This document shows positions 41,324-44,237 of a stretch of DNA of 44,237 nucleotides, piece after piece. The translations under genes and the position numbers were made by a program. Each line of letters begins with the position of its first letter. Within the stretch, counting starts at the first letter, position 1. Below the pieces are notes generated by a model that had not been told where the DNA came from, searched no databases, and was given only the letters and a program-made list of their open reading frames with translations. The stretch is from Myxococcota bacterium (GTDB lineage Bacteria > Myxococcota_A > UBA9160 > UBA4427): assembly GCA_028278345.1 (NCBI GenBank), contig JANQEL010000145.1, positions 1-44,237 of the forward strand, in the 5' to 3' direction.

Positions 41324-41746
41324 ATGAGTGGACTCAGGACGGTTCGCGAAGTCATGTCGAGCGAGGTCACGACCCTCGAGATCAACGACAACCTCAGGAT
41401 CGCCGACGACGTGATGAACCTCGGCCGCATCCGCCACATGCCCGTGGTCGAAGCGGACGGCACGCTGGCCGGTATCGTGAGCCAGCGCGACATGTTTCGC
41501 GGCGCGCTCTCGAAGCTCCTCGGCTTTGGGGAAGTGGCGCAGAGCAAGGTCATCGCGACACTGTTGGTGAAGGACGTGATGACCACCGATCCACACACGA
41601 TCGGCCCCGACGCGCTGCTTTCCGAGGCGGCGAAGATCCTCTACGAGAACAAGTACGGCTGCCTCGTCGTCGTCGAAGACGGGAAGATCGTGGGGATCCT
41701 CACCGAGAGCGACTTCGTTCGCCTCGCCATGCCGAAGGGGAGTTGA
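41324..41746 (+). CDS. CBS-domain-pair protein
   Basis: A 140-residue protein made of two CBS motifs and nothing else: TVREVMSSEVTTLEINDNL...RIRHMPVVEADGTLAGIVSQRDM, and LLVKDVMTTDPHTIGPDALL...GCLVVVEDGKIVGILTESDF. CBS pairs bind adenine nucleotides (AMP, ATP, SAM) and act as energy sensors, often with partner proteins. The ATG has a strong ribosome-binding site (GGGGAGGAG). The stop is 5 nt before the haem protein gene, so the two are one operon and may be functionally linked. Confidence 0.92.
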   Translation: MSGLRTVREVMSSEVTTLEINDNLRIADDVMNLGRIRHMPVVEADGTLAGIVSQRDMFRGALSKLLGFGEVAQSKVIATLLVKDVMTTDPHTIGPDALLSEAAKILYENKYGCLVVVEDGKIVGILTESDFVRLAMPKGS

Positions 41747-41751
41747 AGCCG

Positions 41752-42939
41752 ATGCGTCTTTCGTCGCGTTCGGGGGGGCGCGGCTTCGAGAGCCGGCGCA
41801 TGGCCGGCCTGCTCATCGCACTCTCCACGCTCTTGGGCACCGCGGTGTCTGCGGAGGTCGATCGCGAGGTCGCGCTTCGCGACATGCGAGAGATCTTCGC
41901 AGGCATCCGCGTGTTGCTCCCACTCAGCGCCGACGATCAGGCCTTCCGCAGCGCGGCGCGGCGCGCGGAGATCCTCGCGGCTTTCGATCGCATCGCCGCG
42001 GGCGCCGCCCATGCGAGCGATCACATCGCAGGCGACGACCAGCGCATTCGTTTCCTCGCCGGTGGCCTCTCCGACGCGACGCGCGAAGCGAAGGCGCGCT
42101 TCCAGCGAGCCGACTACGCCCACGCGCAGTTCATGGTGCACCGCTTCACCGACTTCTGTATCGCGTGTCACACGCGCGTTCCGAGTCTCGCCGATTCACC
42201 GCTGGCGCAGGGCTTCGTCTCCGACAAGGCCATTGCGAAGCTGCCCGCGGCGAGTCGAGCGTCCATCCTGGTGGCGACCCGGCGCTTCGACGACGCCCTC
42301 GCGACCTATGAGGAACTCTTCGCTTCTTCGACCCTGCCCGCCGAACTGCTCGAGCCCCTGAGCGAATACCTTCGCGTGGCCATTCGGGTGAAACACGACA
42401 TCGAACGTGCGCGGGCGACCCTCGAGAAGTTCGCGGCTCGTTCGGATCTGTGGTCGGTGCTCCGGCGCGATGTCCAGGGTTGGCTCGCTGCGCTCGAAGG
42501 CGTCTCGCCGCAGACGTCGAAGACGGCTTCGGTGGCCCGCGCGCGCGAGTTCCTGACCTCCGCGCGCAGCGCCCGTCGCTATCCCCTCGACGCCCGTTCG
42601 GGCATGATCCAGCGCGACCTCGCGGCTTCGGAACTCCACCGCTATCTCGAGAAACACGCCGGAGAGAAGAGCCTCGAAGTCGCCGAGGCCTACTACCTGC
42701 TCGGCCGGATCGAGGGCGAAGTGCCCTTCGGTCACGTGATCAGCGAGAGCGACTTCTATCTCGAGACCGCCGTGCGGCTCGCGCCCGCGGATGCGATCGG
42801 TCGCGAGGCCTTCGATCTCTACGAGGAGCGCGCGATCCTCGGTTGGACCGGTTCGGGAGGGACGCGCCTGCCCGCCGAGGTGAAGCGCAAGCTCGACGAG
42901 CTTCGCGAGTTGGTCCAGTCGCAGCCCGCCGCGAACTGA
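41752..42939 (+). CDS. exported c-type haem protein
   Basis: A 395-residue protein with a hydrophobic export signal at about residues 17-34 (MAGLLIALSTLLGTAVSA). A single haem-c motif, CIACH, lies at 136-140 in FTDFCIACHTRVP. The region before it is helical (QAFRSAARRAEILAAFDRI), and the C-terminal 200 residues look like alpha-helical repeats (YEELFASSTLPAELLEPLSEYLR, AEAYYLLGRIEG), possibly TPR-like. It should act in the periplasm as an electron carrier or haem sensor; the partner is unknown. I used the ATG at 41752, right after the CBS gene. A start at the internal Met before AGLL would give a more standard signal peptide. Confidence 0.78.
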   Translation: MRLSSRSGGRGFESRRMAGLLIALSTLLGTAVSAEVDREVALRDMREIFAGIRVLLPLSADDQAFRSAARRAEILAAFDRIAAGAAHASDHIAGDDQRIRFLAGGLSDATREAKARFQRADYAHAQFMVHRFTDFCIACHTRVPSLADSPLAQGFVSDKAIAKLPAASRASILVATRRFDDALATYEELFASSTLPAELLEPLSEYLRVAIRVKHDIERARATLEKFAARSDLWSVLRRDVQGWLAALEGVSPQTSKTASVARAREFLTSARSARRYPLDARSGMIQRDLAASELHRYLEKHAGEKSLEVAEAYYLLGRIEGEVPFGHVISESDFYLETAVRLAPADAIGREAFDLYEERAILGWTGSGGTRLPAEVKRKLDELRELVQSQPAAN

Positions 42940-42942
42940 GCT

Positions 42943-43010
42943 TTCTGTACGGTGTCGTCGGGACCAACGGTCCCCACGTTCTTGTGCATGAGTTCTTCGA
43001 TCGTGGACAT
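42943..43010 (-). pseudogene. remnant of a CBS-domain gene
   Basis: On the minus strand an ATG at 43010, preceded by AGAGGA 7 nt upstream, opens MSTIEELMHKNVGTVGPDD and then TVQKA. This is a typical first CBS motif. After about 23 codons the reading frame passes into antisense sequence of the haem-protein gene and the similarity stops. It looks like the surviving 5' end of a third CBS gene cut by a deletion. Both flanking intact CBS genes are on the plus strand. Confidence 0.6.
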
Positions 43011-43241
43011 CGCTGATTCCTCTGCCCGGGGCGTTCGCGGAACGCCTGGGGCGAACGGCCCCAAGGTTTGCGATCTTCGTCGGTCCCACCGTCACGAGAC
43101 GGCGTGAGCACGTCGACCGCGCGCCCGGTCGGGGCACACGTCTTGCACTTTCAGCGATTGGTGGGTCGATCGGATCAACGCGCGACGATCCCAAGCACCA
43201 TCGAAAGTGAGCCATCGAGCACAACCCGAGGAGCAACGAAA

Positions 43242-43655
43242 ATGCCCCGACGAACCCGAATCACGGAGATCATGACTCGCGATGTCGTGTCCGTGGACCC
43301 ATCCGTGCCGATGAGCGAGGTGCGAAGGATTCTCGCAAGCGAAGCCTTTCATCACCTACCCGTCCTCGAAGGAGAGACTCCCGTCGGGATGATCAGCTCC
43401 AACGATCTGTTGCGGGTGATGCGCAAGCAGGCCCTGGTCGACGGAGAAGATCGCGACGAGGCCCTCGACCGCGCGACCAGCGTCGAGCAGACGATGCAGA
43501 CCGATCTCGTCACCGTACGCGAAGACGACACCGTCGATCGCGCGATCGATCTGCTGGCCGACGGCGAGCGTCACTCGGTGCTCGTCGTAGACCGCGAAGA
43601 AGCCCTGGTAGGCATCGTCACGAACATCGACGTGCTCGATTGGCTCTTCGGCTGA
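43242..43655 (+). CDS. CBS-domain-pair protein
   Basis: A 137-residue protein with two CBS motifs: ITEIMTRDVVSVDPSVPM...AFHHLPVLEGETPVGMISSNDL, and SVEQTMQTDLVTVREDDTVDRAI...RHSVLVVDREEALVGIVTNIDV. It is only distantly similar to the CBS protein at 41324. The ATG has GAGGAG about 9 nt upstream; the longer open frame before it is non-coding in character. It is preceded by about 230 nt with its own presumed promoter and converges on the dioxygenase gene. Confidence 0.92.
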   Translation: MPRRTRITEIMTRDVVSVDPSVPMSEVRRILASEAFHHLPVLEGETPVGMISSNDLLRVMRKQALVDGEDRDEALDRATSVEQTMQTDLVTVREDDTVDRAIDLLADGERHSVLVVDREEALVGIVTNIDVLDWLFG

Positions 43656-43668
43656 GCGGGCAGGCCGC

Positions 43669-44237
43669 CTAGACCGGCCGATCCCCCTCGATCACCACGC
43701 GTAGCATCTCGCGGCGCGCGCCCGTGTAGTCGTTCAAGGCGTAGTGCTGGGTCGAGCGATTGTCCCAGAAGGCGAGGGTGCCGGGCTCCCAGTGCAGGCG
43801 CGTCACGAAGCGGTCGGCGACGGCGTGCTGCACGAGTTCGGAGCGCAGGGCGTCGGCTTCTTCCTCGGGGAGATCCGGGATGCCCACCGTGAAGGCGAGG
43901 TTCACGTAGAGGATCTTCTCGCCGGTCTCGGGATGGGTGCGCACGACCGGGTGGAGCACGTTGCCCTTGGCGAGCTCCATGTCCTTGGTCTGGGTCCCCG
44001 CGGTCTTCCCCGTGGCGCGGTCGGTGTAGAAGCCGCCCTCGCCGTAGATGTGTTCGGCGGAGTGCGCGGCCTGGAGGCCCGCGATGCGCGCCTTCGTCTC
44101 ATCGGAGAGCGCTTCGTAGGCCATGATTCCGTCGGCGAGCAGGGTATCCCCGCCTTCTTCCGGTACTTCGACGGCGTAGAGCATCGTACCCATGGCCGGG
44201 CATTCGTAGAAGCTCACCTCCGAGTGCCAGCCGCCAC
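43669..44237 (-). CDS. TauD/TfdA-family 2-oxoglutarate dioxygenase (N-terminus outside window)
   Basis: The frame is open to the last base of the window, so the 5' part is missing. The visible sequence begins GWHSEVSFYECPAMG, containing the first iron-binding His and acidic ligand (H-S-E) of TauD-like enzymes. The distal His and the 2-oxoglutarate-binding Arg are in FWDNRSTQHYALNDYTGARREMLRVVIEGD. About 189 codons are present, roughly two thirds of the usual ~280. TauD relatives hydroxylate sulfonates, aryloxyacids or carnitine precursors; which one applies cannot be told here. It converges on the CBS gene with 13 nt between stops. Confidence 0.9.
   Translation of the reverse strand, partial: GGWHSEVSFYECPAMGTMLYAVEVPEEGGDTLLADGIMAYEALSDETKARIAGLQAAHSAEHIYGEGGFYTDRATGKTAGTQTKDMELAKGNVLHPVVRTHPETGEKILYVNLAFTVGIPDLPEEEADALRSELVQHAVADRFVTRLHWEPGTLAFWDNRSTQHYALNDYTGARREMLRVVIEGDRPV

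Noticed and set aside
1..44237. CRISPR arrays, tRNA or rRNA genes
   Set aside because: No short regularly spaced direct repeats and no cloverleaf or rRNA-like sequence were seen; the only regular repeats are the ~132-bp attC sites.

Overview
The window looks like chromosomal DNA from a high-GC Gram-negative bacterium. An RND/adaptor/outer-membrane metal efflux set implies two membranes. Two WS/DGAT acyltransferases, an alkylglycerone-phosphate-synthase-like flavoenzyme, a secreted sulfatase, a P450 and an NRPS-like megasynthase recall marine or soil Myxococcota and related former Deltaproteobacteria. That placement is an inference from gene content only; the window has no rRNA or universal marker gene.

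Layout. (1) 1-9.5 kb: a truncated universal stress protein, then a minus-strand block reading oxygenase, CbpA-type DnaJ, CbpM, a small Cys/His-rich secreted protein and a CusCBA copper/silver efflux operon. (2) 9.5-13.6 kb: minus-strand accessory genes (Cys-motif protein, methyltransferase, membrane protein, GT-C-like glycosyltransferase, cupin), with at least one eroded attC-like sequence between them. (3) 13.7-20.7 kb: an integron gene-cassette array with seven complete attC sites of about 131-135 bp, one half attC and a terminal core site. Its eight cassettes encode mostly unknown proteins plus a PIN-domain and an HNH-nuclease protein. No integrase is present in the window, so it is a CALIN or the far end of a chromosomal integron. 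(4) 20.9-28.4 kb: lipid/secondary-metabolism genes: a P450 with a CrtI-like FAD oxidoreductase, a WS/DGAT pair and a class-C beta-lactamase-like serine hydrolase. (5) 28.9-34.5 kb: an AurF-type diiron oxygenase translationally coupled to a 1573-residue protein of formyltransferase, partial condensation, adenylation (interrupted by a luciferase-like monooxygenase) and carrier domains. (6) 34.5-39.5 kb: a second CrtI/PYROXD2-like oxidoreductase, a secreted sulfatase, and a divergent GrdB/PrdB-like gene whose in-frame UGA is followed by a textbook bacterial SECIS hairpin, so it is probably a selenoprotein. (7) 39.5-44.2 kb: an AGPS-like flavoenzyme, a CBS protein, a c-type haem protein, a fragment of a third CBS gene, another CBS protein and a truncated TauD-family dioxygenase.

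The most notable points are the unannotated selenoprotein, the cassette array with attC-encoded protein tails, and the formyltransferase/LLM-interrupted NRPS paired with an N-oxygenase-like enzyme. In the cassette array most genes read on the minus strand, start 4-28 nt from a core site and end in or near the next attC. One cassette gene reads the other way and is frameshifted; another has an in-frame stop.
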